In this document: positions 51,650 through 60,000 of the stretch, one piece after another
Numbering within the stretch: position 1 is the first letter of the stretch
Layout: every line of letters begins with the position of its first letter
Assembly (NCBI RefSeq): GCF_001039355.2
Contig: NW_019775413.1
Span: 421,237 to 481,236, forward strand
From: Lingula anatina
Taxonomy: Eukaryota > Brachiopoda > Lingulata > Lingulida > Lingulidae
Length of the DNA: 60,000 nt
Direction: 5' to 3'
Position numbers and translations under genes: made by a program
The notes under the pieces: generated by a model
Told to the model about the DNA's origin: nothing
The model's input: the letters and a program-made list of their open reading frames with translations, nothing else
Databases searched by the model: none

Positions 51650-54600
51650 GCTTTACAGTTAATATACTTGAGCTAGGTTCTTATCTATGAAGCCTCTACA
51701 TTAAACTTAAAACCTGAAATATGTGCAAACTGTGCATATATGTTTTGAGTTACCACATATAGTGCATGTATAAAATAATTTAGTGTGTACAAAAATATCA
51801 AAATTACTGAACACTGGGCAAATAGATTAAAGTTTTAAAGTGATATTCTAAATTATTCATAAGTGACAGACAGTTATGCTACATGTAAAATTATATTTGT
51901 AAGATAGAAAAAAGTGTAAAATCTGCTATATCATAGATTGCACAAGCATTTGTCATTTTCACTTGACAGTTGTGGTGCATATGTGATTGGTAAAGAGGCA
52001 CTGAATACCAGATATTTTCTTTTTTCAACAATTAACCTGCATGTTCTTCACAGGTACGTCGTGTACTATATGCCTACCAAGCACGACAAGATGATGAGTT
52101 GGATCTGATTCTTGGTGACTTCATCTACATGAGTCCACTAGATACAGGAGACCCTGAGTGGAGACAGGGAGTGTCATGGCTGACTGGTTGTAGTGGAAAA
52201 TTTCCTCTCAATCACACCAGCAGATCCCCAGAATCGAAGACATGGACACTGCATAAGTAAGTAGTAAGGGTGCACCTGCTAATGATAATGGTTTATTTAT
52301 TTATTTTGTAAAATACTAAATGATTTCAGCTGGGTGTAAAAAGAGATTTCACACAATGTGTCTTGTTTAATGTCTCACAGAAAAATAAATTAACTGAACT
52401 TGTAATGTTCATGACTTGCAGAATTGACTTAATAGTATATCTTTTTCCTCACTTATAACATTAATTCAATGAAAGAAGTAGATTGGCTGAAGAAAAATTT
52501 AACTGGAAACTTCTTTATTTTGAAGGTCTGGAGCTATCTTGTCAACCACACACTAAAACTTGCTTTCTACATATTTCTTTACAATTATAAGCATGAACAA
52601 GTTTTTTTTTATCCACACAGCATACAAATTCAACTGAACACCTGAATTATGTACTAATTACATGCTTCATTTTGATATCATTTATTTTCTAGATAATTGA
52701 AAAATCGAAACAATTTTGCGACAAAAAATTGTCAGGGATGATTTTTGTATTTTTTGCGCACTGGAATACTGTTTCAAGTATTTGGCGTTTGCAATTTTTC
52801 GTTTTTGTTTTTTAATGGTTATACTGTGTGGCATATCCTCTGCCAATCAGTCTGATTGAAAGCATCATCCAATTCTGTTGACAGTGATATCTGTGCATTC
52901 AGACACACACACACACACACACATACACACACACACACACACACATTTGTATATGATAGCATTTTTTTTCGGGTAGCAATAATTGTGTGTTTGGTTACTG
53001 ATGTATACAATTTGCGGTTATTTTAACAAAAAGCTGAATTGATTTTGGTTTTAGGTCTGTAGAAGTAATATCAAAGCAGCAACCAACATCAGCCTCTGGT
53101 GAGCACCATGTGGTAGCTGAGGGTTCTAAAGATGTTCTCTATGCTAAGGTCTGTTTAAAAAGCATGGTCACAGAATATATAGATCAAGTTTAAATTAATC
53201 TGGCATGGAACTTATATAATGTAAATTGCTTTTTTCTCCAAAATTACTTTATATTAAATGACCACATTGAATACTGAGATAACATCAAATCACATAGAGT
53301 CAGCAGCATGTTTTTCTTTTATAATTCCTTATAAAACTTTGTTACTTCAGAATATAAAATATGTGAATACACTAAATAGAAAAGTTTTTGATTTTGAAAA
53401 TAGAACAACTGGAATGTGTTTTGCTGTCTTCCTCTACATTTAGAGGAAATGAAATTATGAAACAAACCAAAGAACTTTGAATTCAGATATACTAGAGCCT
53501 TAATTTATGTCATGCAGTGAATGTAGTTAAATCGTCCGGTACTGTTAAAAGCCTAACACAGGTGTAATTAAAAACCATTGCGAGACACACACACACAATT
53601 GTACATGCTGACATCTCCATAAAAGTGATTTAGGATATCTCAGTTATAGTTATTAAAGAAATTTAAAACATAAAATAAATTTACTCCTAATATGTTTTGA
53701 GTTTTTTTAAACTGGATCTGTACAAGAATCTGGTCTTTTAAGATATGGCAATATACTTAAATATATGTCTTAAAGACTTATTGTGTCAATGACAGGTTGA
53801 GTTTTAGCAAGATACACAATAGATTTGACTTTTTTCAGTCACATTTGTTGGGCAGAACTGCACCATTGGAGTTAAGTTTTAATGAAATACTTATTAATAT
53901 ATAAAGCAATGTTAGAATAAAATTACAATTTTATCTTAAAGTCTTTATTTGATAGCTTTCTTTACTCAGAACTACCAGTATTGTACTCAGAATGAAAAAA
54001 TTGAATTGACCCTTCCATTTTTTTCTTTGAGTTTGGTCATTTAATCCCATTTTAGGTTTAAACCAGGGCTTTTGCCCAATTTTGTTTTGTTTTTCTCATA
54101 ACTGTTGCATAGCAATTGCACCTTTACCCAGGGGCGGATTCAGAGATATTTTCTGACAGTCTTCCAAATTATCTTTGTTGATCCGTTCTTCATTTTTGAC
54201 CGTCTTCCGACAGAAAAAATTGGATACCCGTCAATGTAAACTTGAAAATCTGACCGTCTTCCGGAAGACCCAGAAGACGCCCTAAATCCGCCCCTGTTTA
54301 CCTGTAAATACAGTGTAGCTTATACTGATAACATATGCATGGAATTCTCTCTTTACAACTATTCAGGTGAAATAAACACATCTAAACATTTTAGTTCAAC
54401 AGTTGTTTAGAAATATTTATAAAGTAACATTCAATCTCAAATGACTTGTGATCAAATGTAGCCATGACCATGCACAGATACATGTCCATCATATGATAAT
54501 GGCCTTGAGTATTGAAGAATCTTGATAGTATAGTGCAATATAATGTGTGCACTTTGCACTCCGTCTGGCACATTTTCTCTGCATGCTTGATCTGGTGTTT

Positions 54601-56977
54601 TTGGTGCCTGTGAAGTACAGACTGCTCTATTATTTAACTCCTTAGAGAGAGGTGAATCCTGGCCCATCAGCTTTAGTTTGGATGGTACAATGTAGTTAAG
54701 ATATTATCTCTACTTGTTGTCATAGAAGTCTTTTGTAGTAACTTTACTTTTCTGAAATTGCTGTTAATATTTATGACTAACTTTTTTAATTTCAATTTTA
54801 ATTAAACCACAGAGATGCATATGCATTTCATGTCCAATACTGGTTATATATAAGTAATGACCCTTACTATTTCATACACAACTTACTGTACTTATAGTAA
54901 AGTATAAAGCTTCAGTTACCATTAGTCTTTCCATGTGAGCTATTGCATTTAGTTGTGTGCTTTTTCTGTTGCTTAAAAATCTGCGTAGAACAGGTTTGAT
55001 AACATGCCATTTAAGGTCTGTTATAGAACATGACTGGGTTGTAAAGAGGACTTACTCTTAGCTGTTTGCAGTTATGACATTTTTCAGTTTAACCCCAAAT
55101 AATGCTACTGTATCCAGTACATTCAACTATTTAACAGATGTTACAGATTTTACTGATTTTGTAGTTAACTGCAGTCACAAAAGAAATGCTTAGTATTCAT
55201 GACAGGTTAACTTCAGTCTTCTGTTTATTTTAAAATTAGGTTCAGAAGCATCCACCACCTCGTGTTTTGATAGTTGTTCGTCATGGAGAGAGAATGGACC
55301 AAAACTTTGGTTACAGTTGGATGGATGGGTGTTATAATGGAGGTGAAATGGTTTCATTTATTTTGATATTATATTGAAGAATCTGTAAATATTTGTTATT
55401 TTGTTGTCCTTTAAGCAATTTGATTTGTCATTTACTTTGGGAGTTGTGTGTGTAGTTAATCACCAGAAAGAACACACATCATTTAAGCAACTTCTCATGC
55501 AGCAAAAATATTTCGTTAGGAATGCTGAGACATTGAAACTCATTTTTGAAGATGTTCTTTAAATGTATGCAAATAAATTGAGTGTTCAATGTTTATTTTA
55601 TTAATTTAATATTTATTTTTGTAGGTGTGTATGTCCGTAAAGACCTGAACATGCCTAAAACTATTCCAGTACGGAAAGGTGGCCCCATGGATTACCAAAA
55701 AGATTGCCCACTGACAGTGATAGGGACAGTGCAAGCTAAAATGACAGGTAAATAAGACAAAATGTACATGTGCAGGTGTCAGTTTAAGGAAAAAAAGCTT
55801 TGACATCTTTTTTTATATTTTACCATAATAATTTGAAAACATGTCGTGTGTGTGTGCGTGCGTGCGTGCGTGTGTGTGTGTGTGGCATTAATAGAGTGGA
55901 AACAAATATTTGAATGCCACCCAGGATGAAAGCTGTAAGCTTATGAAAGCTTTTGGTAGCCAGTTGAGTTGATCAAAAAATATCTAAAATGGTTAAGTAA
56001 TCATTACCAAAATAATCTAAAGGCATATGAGAATGACCTGCCTCCGAATGAAAAGGGCACATGAATTATTCCATGTAGCAAATTTTTAAGCAAATGGAAA
56101 AAAAGAAAAAAGAACTGACACAAAAGTTACCCACATAAGCAAAAAGCAGTTCATTTGATTGTATTTGATGTATGATCAATATTTATATTCTTCCAGGTGA
56201 GGCTTTGAAGGAACAAGGAGTAACATTCTCACATGTATATGCATCGCCTTCCTTCAGATGTGTTCAGACTGCACACTACCTGTTAAAAGGTGATTATGTC
56301 CATTTTTTTCTTTAAAAAAAGATGAAAATGCCACATATTATAGAACTATCAGTTCAACGCTTCATACATTTTTGTTAAGTATTAAAAAAGATATCAAAAA
56401 TTAGTAATTGTCTAAACTTGGTAAGTTTTTTTGACTGTTTATTCTGTGCCTAAGGCTCTATTCCCATAGATTTTAGATCGATCTATCCCTGCAGGGAGTC
56501 TCACTAGATTACTTTCAGATTATCCGACTTAAATGTCCGTCCCGCCTACTACAAGCTGTAAGGGGGTAATTAACTTTCGTGTCTGCCCGGCTGACAGCTA
56601 TTTAGCGTGAACCCCCAGGGAGTTAGGTCGATCTAAAGTAGGTCGATCTAATCTATGGAAATGGGGTGTTATATTTAAGTTCTGCTTCTTTTTCTCTTAG
56701 GTTTAGGGCAGGACTGTGTCATCAGAGTAGAAGATGGTCTGTTTGAGTGGTGTGGCTGGTACAAACCAGGGATGCCTGTGTGGTTTACTCCAGCTGAATT
56801 ACGGCAGAATGGGTACAATGTAGACTCCCAATATAGCCCCCATTATCCAGCCAAAAAATTGACTCCAGATGAGAGCATAGATGACTACTACCAGAGGTGC
56901 TACCATGTTACCAAGACCATGCTAAAAAGTCATGAAAAAGAAGGTATACTGTTTAAAAAATTTAAATCCTCTTTCTT

Positions 56978-57031
<54 letters not shown>

Positions 57032-59973
57032 TCTAAAGATATTGGTCAAAGTACTCAATTTTAGTGATGTTTGAAGTTTAAGCAGCCAGATGTTACATAT
57101 TAATTTTTCAGTTATCATTTAGATAATTAAAATCTGAAAACAAAGATAAAAAGAAAAACAAAAAAGACATATATCAGTTCTTCAATTTGTTCATTCATCT
57201 TGAATTTAATTGTGAAAATGCAATAAAGACAGAGGAAGAGATAAATTATAGAAGATGAATTAAAAAAACGTTTCCCATCTGAATACAAATGATTTAAAAT
57301 ATGAAGAAAGGGGAGGGGGCAAGCAGGAGGGGGAGATGAAATATTCTATTGTTCCTGATACTATAAAAACCATATTCATAAGTGACATGTTTATAACACC
57401 TGCATCTTGCTCCTTCATCTGCATAGATGTCCTCTATCTGCTGAATAGACAGCATGAGCCAGACACCCCTGCCTGCTGATTTTATTTTTCTCATCTAGCT
57501 ATTTGTGGTTACCCATTATCATTTGAAAACTGTTAAGACATACAGTGGGGGAATGGCTGTTAGTTATCATAGACCACCAGACAGCATTATGATTTGATTG
57601 CTCAGTTTAGCCCCTGACCATCAAATATATATTAACTTTAGTGCATATAATATCAGTTTCAATATGCAAAAACAATGTTTTTTTGTGGTTAGTACATGTA
57701 TGTTCATTTTTTCTCAATTCAAATAACTTGTATAGATTTAGTTATGGTTTCATGTCATGACCTTACTATTTCTATCTTCCTTCTGAATTTAACAAGCATG
57801 TATCTCTGTGTAATAGATCAACCTAACATATCGGGATATTTTCTGCACCTATTAATATGCAGGATTTATGGAATCTTATCACCAGATATTTTCTTAGAAA
57901 ACCTTTACCTGTACCTGTTGTAACTGGTTTTAAAGCAGAAACTTAATGGGGGGGGGGGTGTCTTGGTGATATGAGCCAAATTAAACACATTTAAAATGTG
58001 TTGTAATATATTCAGTTTATGACTCTAAGCAAAACTGATCTTTTTCCTTTAGCTTGCACTGTAAATAATGCGCAAACTGGCGCATCCAATAATTACTGCT
58101 TCAAATAACAAGACTGGGAAAACAATGGAGTGTTTTATTTTATTTTCTAAAATTGATCTCAAAAACCTTTCATGCAACTATTATTTTCTCAACAGATTCC
58201 TGTTAAGTATGTCTTGGTATTAATGAGGACATTTGGGAAATTTCAGGGAATATTCTTTTTTTTTTTTTGCTATAAAAGTGTATATCTACACAGCCCAGAC
58301 CCTCTTTAAGGTTATAAATATGTGTGAATCTCTTTGGCAAGCTACAATAGAAATGAAAAATGGCAATCACTTAGGGTGAATTGAAGATGATCTGATGGTC
58401 AAATTCCTCAGCAGGTGTATTGAGAGATATTTTAAAAAACTTGGTCCTAATTGCATTCTTTTTATTAGAGTCCAAGTTAAATACCAATAAAACGTTTCCA
58501 CATATTCCAGATTGTTTGGAACTTGTTTCAATATAACATGTAATCAATACACAGCAGTGGTAATATTTTGGTGCACATTTTGAACAACTCTTAAATCTTT
58601 GAACCTAATAGTTTTGCATTCATGTTGCATGAATTCTGTGTGATAACATGAAACTGTACCCTCTGTTTTATTCATCAGTTCATTTCTCCTTTTTTACAAA
58701 TTTGTGTGCATTGCATTTGCCGTTTGTTTCAGGTAATGTTCTCATAGTGGCTCATGCCGCCTCCCTGGACGTGTGTACTCGTCAGCTTGTGGGTGGGCAG
58801 TCAAGAGAATCTGGTCCCTTTCACACCATTGTGAGACAGGTGCCCTACCTCGGTCTGTGTGCATGTCAGACGAATAAAGACGGAAAGTGGGAGATTGTCC
58901 CCCCACCTACTCCTACTCTTGCTCATGGGGGCACACACAGTTTTAACTGGAGATGCCTTTTGGGTCAATAAAGCTGGACTGACTGGTAGTTGTTTTTGTT
59001 GTTTACGACAGGTGCCTCCTCCTGCTTTCCCTCCACTACTTAATAATAAATTACCAGAACACATACAGCTAATATGCTAGTGTTCTCTTTAGAGTCTCAG
59101 TGATTGATGAGTTCTGTAACATATACATGTATATCCACACAAAAGTATCTGAGCCTATTTAGTTATTCAACCCTATGAGCAGGTGCTATATCCTTTTTTC
59201 TCCTTCTTCTTTTTGAAAGTTTTACTTCAAATTTACTGGATGTGCTTGTTTGGTAATCTCTATGTATGGATATAAGTTTGCAATTATTTTTGTGATATGG
59301 TAAGTTAACTATTATGTTTGTGTTATTCTACTCAAGTGTTATATATTACATTAATATGAAGTTGTAATGATGGTACACATACATGTACTTACTTAGCAGC
59401 AGGCATGGATCCAGCTTTTTAAAATGTTATACTATGGTTTCTTAATACTTAGAACAATGACATGATTGCTGATGGCAGGAACAGTGCATCCATGATTGTG
59501 ATGAAGGGTTCCTGGTTAGAGGTAATGCAGTCAAGAGACTGTCTAAAACTCAAGATTGCGGTCAGTAATCATCCAAGCAGCAGAAGGCATATTGGTCAAT
59601 ATTGGTTTTGAACTGATGGATGGAAACACCTCTCTTTCTTCCTCTCTTCACTTTTGTTAGGCTCAGTTTACATGATAAACAAAACAATTGTGGCAAGTTC
59701 TTTCCATATGTTCACTCTCAATTTTTAGGTGGTAATATATTAATTGTGGGTCATGCAGGGACAGCTGAAGTGTGTACTCGCCAGCTGACAGGGCACTACC
59801 CACGCCCTAAGAAGGCCTTCCTAGCCATTGCCAAGCAGATGCCCTTCTGCGGCATATGCTTCTGTGAAGAAACTCTGCAGGGGAAATTTCGAAAGTGGTG
59901 CATTCAGGAGCCCCCTGTCCCCATTCTCAGGCATGGACACAATATTGAGTATAACTGGAAGATGTTGTTATGA
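38996..59973 (+). CDS. UBASH3: UBASH3-type (Sts/TULA) UBA-SH3-histidine phosphatase protein
   Basis: Homologue of the UBASH3 adaptor phosphatases, which bind ubiquitin and dampen tyrosine-kinase signalling. Coding exons: 38996-39174 (or 41371-41549), 43379-43432, 43987-44173, 45550-45736, 46073-46242, 46733-46935, 47706-47799, 49704-49806, 50083-50205, 50653-50745, 56701-56943, then 58733-58971 or 59729-59973. Phases join throughout, giving about 624-626 residues, close to vertebrate family members. Order: UBA ([16 protein letters not shown] to AADWLL); 2H-phosphoesterase region with two HxT motifs (HITLC in exon 3, HVTLAY in exon 5); SH3 ([20 protein letters not shown], exon 6); histidine phosphatase with RHGERMDQ (exon 8), SFRCVQTA (exon 10), EDGLFEW (exon 11) and the second catalytic His in either last exon. 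Catalytic residues look intact, as in the more active UBASH3B. The start could also be an internal in-frame ATG in exon 1. Exons 5-10 occur twice. Confidence 0.94.
40130..40317. repeat. 60-bp minisatellite at the UBASH3 block junction
   Basis: Right after the N at 40130, two almost identical 60-base units (40141-40200 and 40201-40260) and partial units follow, built from GCCAGAC, GCCCAGATCTGGC and GTCTGGC. The unit is full of inverted repeats. No such sequence follows the second copy of the block, where unique sequence continues at 42497. Confidence 0.85.
40318..42496 (+). repeat. Second copy of UBASH3 exon-1 block
   Basis: Near-identical to 37944-40125. Here the sequence runs on into intron 1 and exon 2, so this copy is the contiguous one. 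Confidence 0.88.
41371..41549 (+). CDS. UBASH3: UBASH3 exon 1, second copy
   Basis: Encodes the same 59 complete codons as 38996-39174, including the first half of the UBA domain, with a GTACGT donor. Since both copies start with the same ATG, either can join exon 2; the pair is probably allelic. Confidence 0.85.
42497..43378 (+). other. UBASH3 intron 1, unique part
   Basis: AT-rich intron sequence between the duplicated block and exon 2. No additional exon or RNA gene seen. Confidence 0.5.
46733..46935 (+). CDS. UBASH3: UBASH3 exon 6: SH3 domain
   Basis: This exon encodes essentially the whole SH3 domain. The ALYDY-like motif reads LYAYQA and the acidic RT loop is present ([12 protein letters not shown]). 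The usual C-terminal PxNY motif reads PLNHT, with histidine in place of the ligand-binding tyrosine, in both copies (see 52054-52256). The two copies differ at a few silent sites. Confidence 0.88.
50298..50340. repeat. (TG)n microsatellite
   Basis: TG repeat in UBASH3 intron 9. The second copy (about 55845-55883) is interrupted by CG dinucleotides. Confidence 0.95.
50908..51072. mobile_element. Truncated MITE at junction (copy of 56454-56669)
   Basis: Left part of the same element that is complete at 56454-56669. It stops at GAACCCCCA before the N at 51073. Confidence 0.75.
51073..51283. other. Junction N plus unmatched CpG-rich filler
   Basis: The isolated N is followed by 210 bases that match neither copy of the UBASH3 block and are richer in CpG than the surrounding introns. 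They probably belong to a repeat that separated the two haplotype pieces. A short open frame across it runs into exon 5 and is not meaningful. Confidence 0.65.
51582..51643. repeat. (TA)n microsatellite
   Basis: About 30 TA units in UBASH3 intron 5; the first copy has only a few at the same place (near 46316). Confidence 0.95.
52903..52945. repeat. (CA)n microsatellite
   Basis: CA repeat in UBASH3 intron 6, about twice as long as in the first copy (47577-47597). Confidence 0.95.
54129..54296. mobile_element. MITE insertion with CAGGGGCGGATT ends, 6-bp target duplication
   Basis: A 168-base element flanked by TTTACC on each side (54123-54128 and 54297-54302). The first copy has the empty site with a single TTTACC near 48775. 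The ends are inverted repeats (CAGGGGCGGATT / AATCCGCCCCTG). Same family as 25362-25529. Confidence 0.85.
56454..56669. mobile_element. MITE in UBASH3 intron 10
   Basis: About 216 bases with inverted ends GGCTCTATTCCCATAGATT / AATCTATGGAAATGGGG and internal repeats of TCGATCTA. No coding capacity. A truncated copy lies at 50908-51072. Confidence 0.65.
56979..57023. repeat. Poly-T run after UBASH3 exon 11
   Basis: About 44 T starting 36 bases after the exon 11 donor and ending TTTACAG. Confidence 0.95.
58733..58971 (+). CDS. UBASH3: UBASH3 alternative last exon 12a
   Basis: Joins exon 11 in phase and encodes 79 residues, the C-terminal part of the histidine phosphatase domain, starting [19 protein letters not shown] with the second catalytic His. 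It ends [13 protein letters not shown]. It is closer to vertebrate UBASH3B endings than exon 12b. An AATAAA hexamer overlaps the stop codon (58967-58972) and another lies at about 59044-59049. Confidence 0.9.
59729..59973 (+). CDS. UBASH3: UBASH3 alternative last exon 12b
   Basis: Preceded by a good acceptor (CAATTTTTAG) and in the same phase as exon 12a. Encodes 81 residues of the same domain part, starting [20 protein letters not shown] and ending [11 protein letters not shown]. The second catalytic His is kept, but much of the rest is diverged from 12a and more basic and cysteine-rich. It reads open for its full length with domain hallmarks, so it is an exon under constraint, not a decayed copy. 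Most likely a mutually exclusive alternative last exon; the last exon of a neighbouring paralogue is less likely because no other exons are near. Confidence 0.82.
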
Positions 59974-60000
59974 TAAAAGGGAAATACAAGCCAAACAAAG

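Larger units (their letters stand above)
51284..56617 (+). repeat. UBASH3: Second copy of UBASH3 exons 5-10 block
   Basis: Contains a second set of exons: 51339-51508, 52054-52256, 53055-53148, 55240-55342, 55625-55747 and 56197-56289, each equal in length to its partner. Their total of 786 bases is a multiple of three, and the outer phases match, so a transcript with both sets would stay open. Even so, the near-identity of introns, the N at the junction and the other duplicated blocks favour alleles placed in tandem. This copy is contiguous with exon 11. Confidence 0.9.

Noticed and set aside
54391-54667. Minus-strand frames of 60-80 residues in UBASH3 intron 7 (also 48884-49126)
   Set aside because: The two copies differ by an insertion that changes the frame (extra bases near 54545), so the frame is not conserved.
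58801-59064. Antisense frame of 87 residues over UBASH3 exon 12a
   Set aside because: Shadow of the coding strand in an exon with strong family motifs on the + strand.
1-60000. CRISPR arrays, bacterial operons, rRNA or tRNA genes
   Set aside because: No regularly spaced repeats, no clover-leaf or rRNA signature seen; all supported genes are spliced animal genes.

Overview
This window is nuclear DNA from an animal. Genes are split by many GT-AG introns, the background is AT-rich, and microsatellites and small DNA-transposon relics are frequent. Two conserved metazoan genes can be read exon by exon: a vesicular-glutamate-transporter-like SLC17 carrier, and a UBASH3 (Sts / TULA) type protein with UBA, 2H-phosphoesterase, SH3 and histidine-phosphatase parts. 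The style (about one third GC, very heterozygous copies, many polymorphic MITEs) fits a highly polymorphic marine invertebrate, perhaps an echinoderm or hemichordate. The species cannot be fixed from the sequence alone.

Layout. 1-8699: mostly intergenic or 5' intron; the first ~850 bases are a CpG-rich block. 8700-15465 (+): eleven coding exons of the SLC17 gene; its start exon is not found, and exon 8 appears twice. 15466-19543: AT-rich, no gene seen. 19544-37494 (-): a cluster of small four-exon genes for secreted six-cysteine proteins that I do not recognise. I read two full paralogues (A and B), a partial second copy of each, and a decayed first exon. 38996-59973 (+): the UBASH3 gene, twelve coding exons, with exon 1 present twice, exons 5-10 present twice, and two alternative last exons.

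Four blocks occur as near-identical tandem copies: 13.2/13.9 kb, 21.5/28.3 kb, 37.9/40.3 kb and 46.0/51.3 kb. In each, the first copy stops at or close to a single isolated N (13870, 28276, 40130, 51073), followed by short repeat-like filler before the second copy begins. The simplest reading is that both haplotypes of one heterozygous animal were strung end to end during assembly. The real haploid locus would then be roughly 43 kb, with one exon 8 in the transporter and one set of UBASH3 exons. The copies remain useful as an allele comparison: they show clean presence/absence of several transposons with target-site duplications.

The most novel content is the minus-strand secreted family. It has a signal-peptide exon, a short helical exon, and two cysteine exons with a conserved C-x10-C-x11-C-x12-C-x(9-11)-C-x23-C framework, the same intron phases in both paralogues, TATA-type promoters, and between-copy changes that are all amino-acid replacing. 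Also notable are an aspartate at the transporter position where glutamate-type carriers carry an essential histidine, and two in-phase alternative last exons in UBASH3 that each supply the second half of the phosphatase domain.
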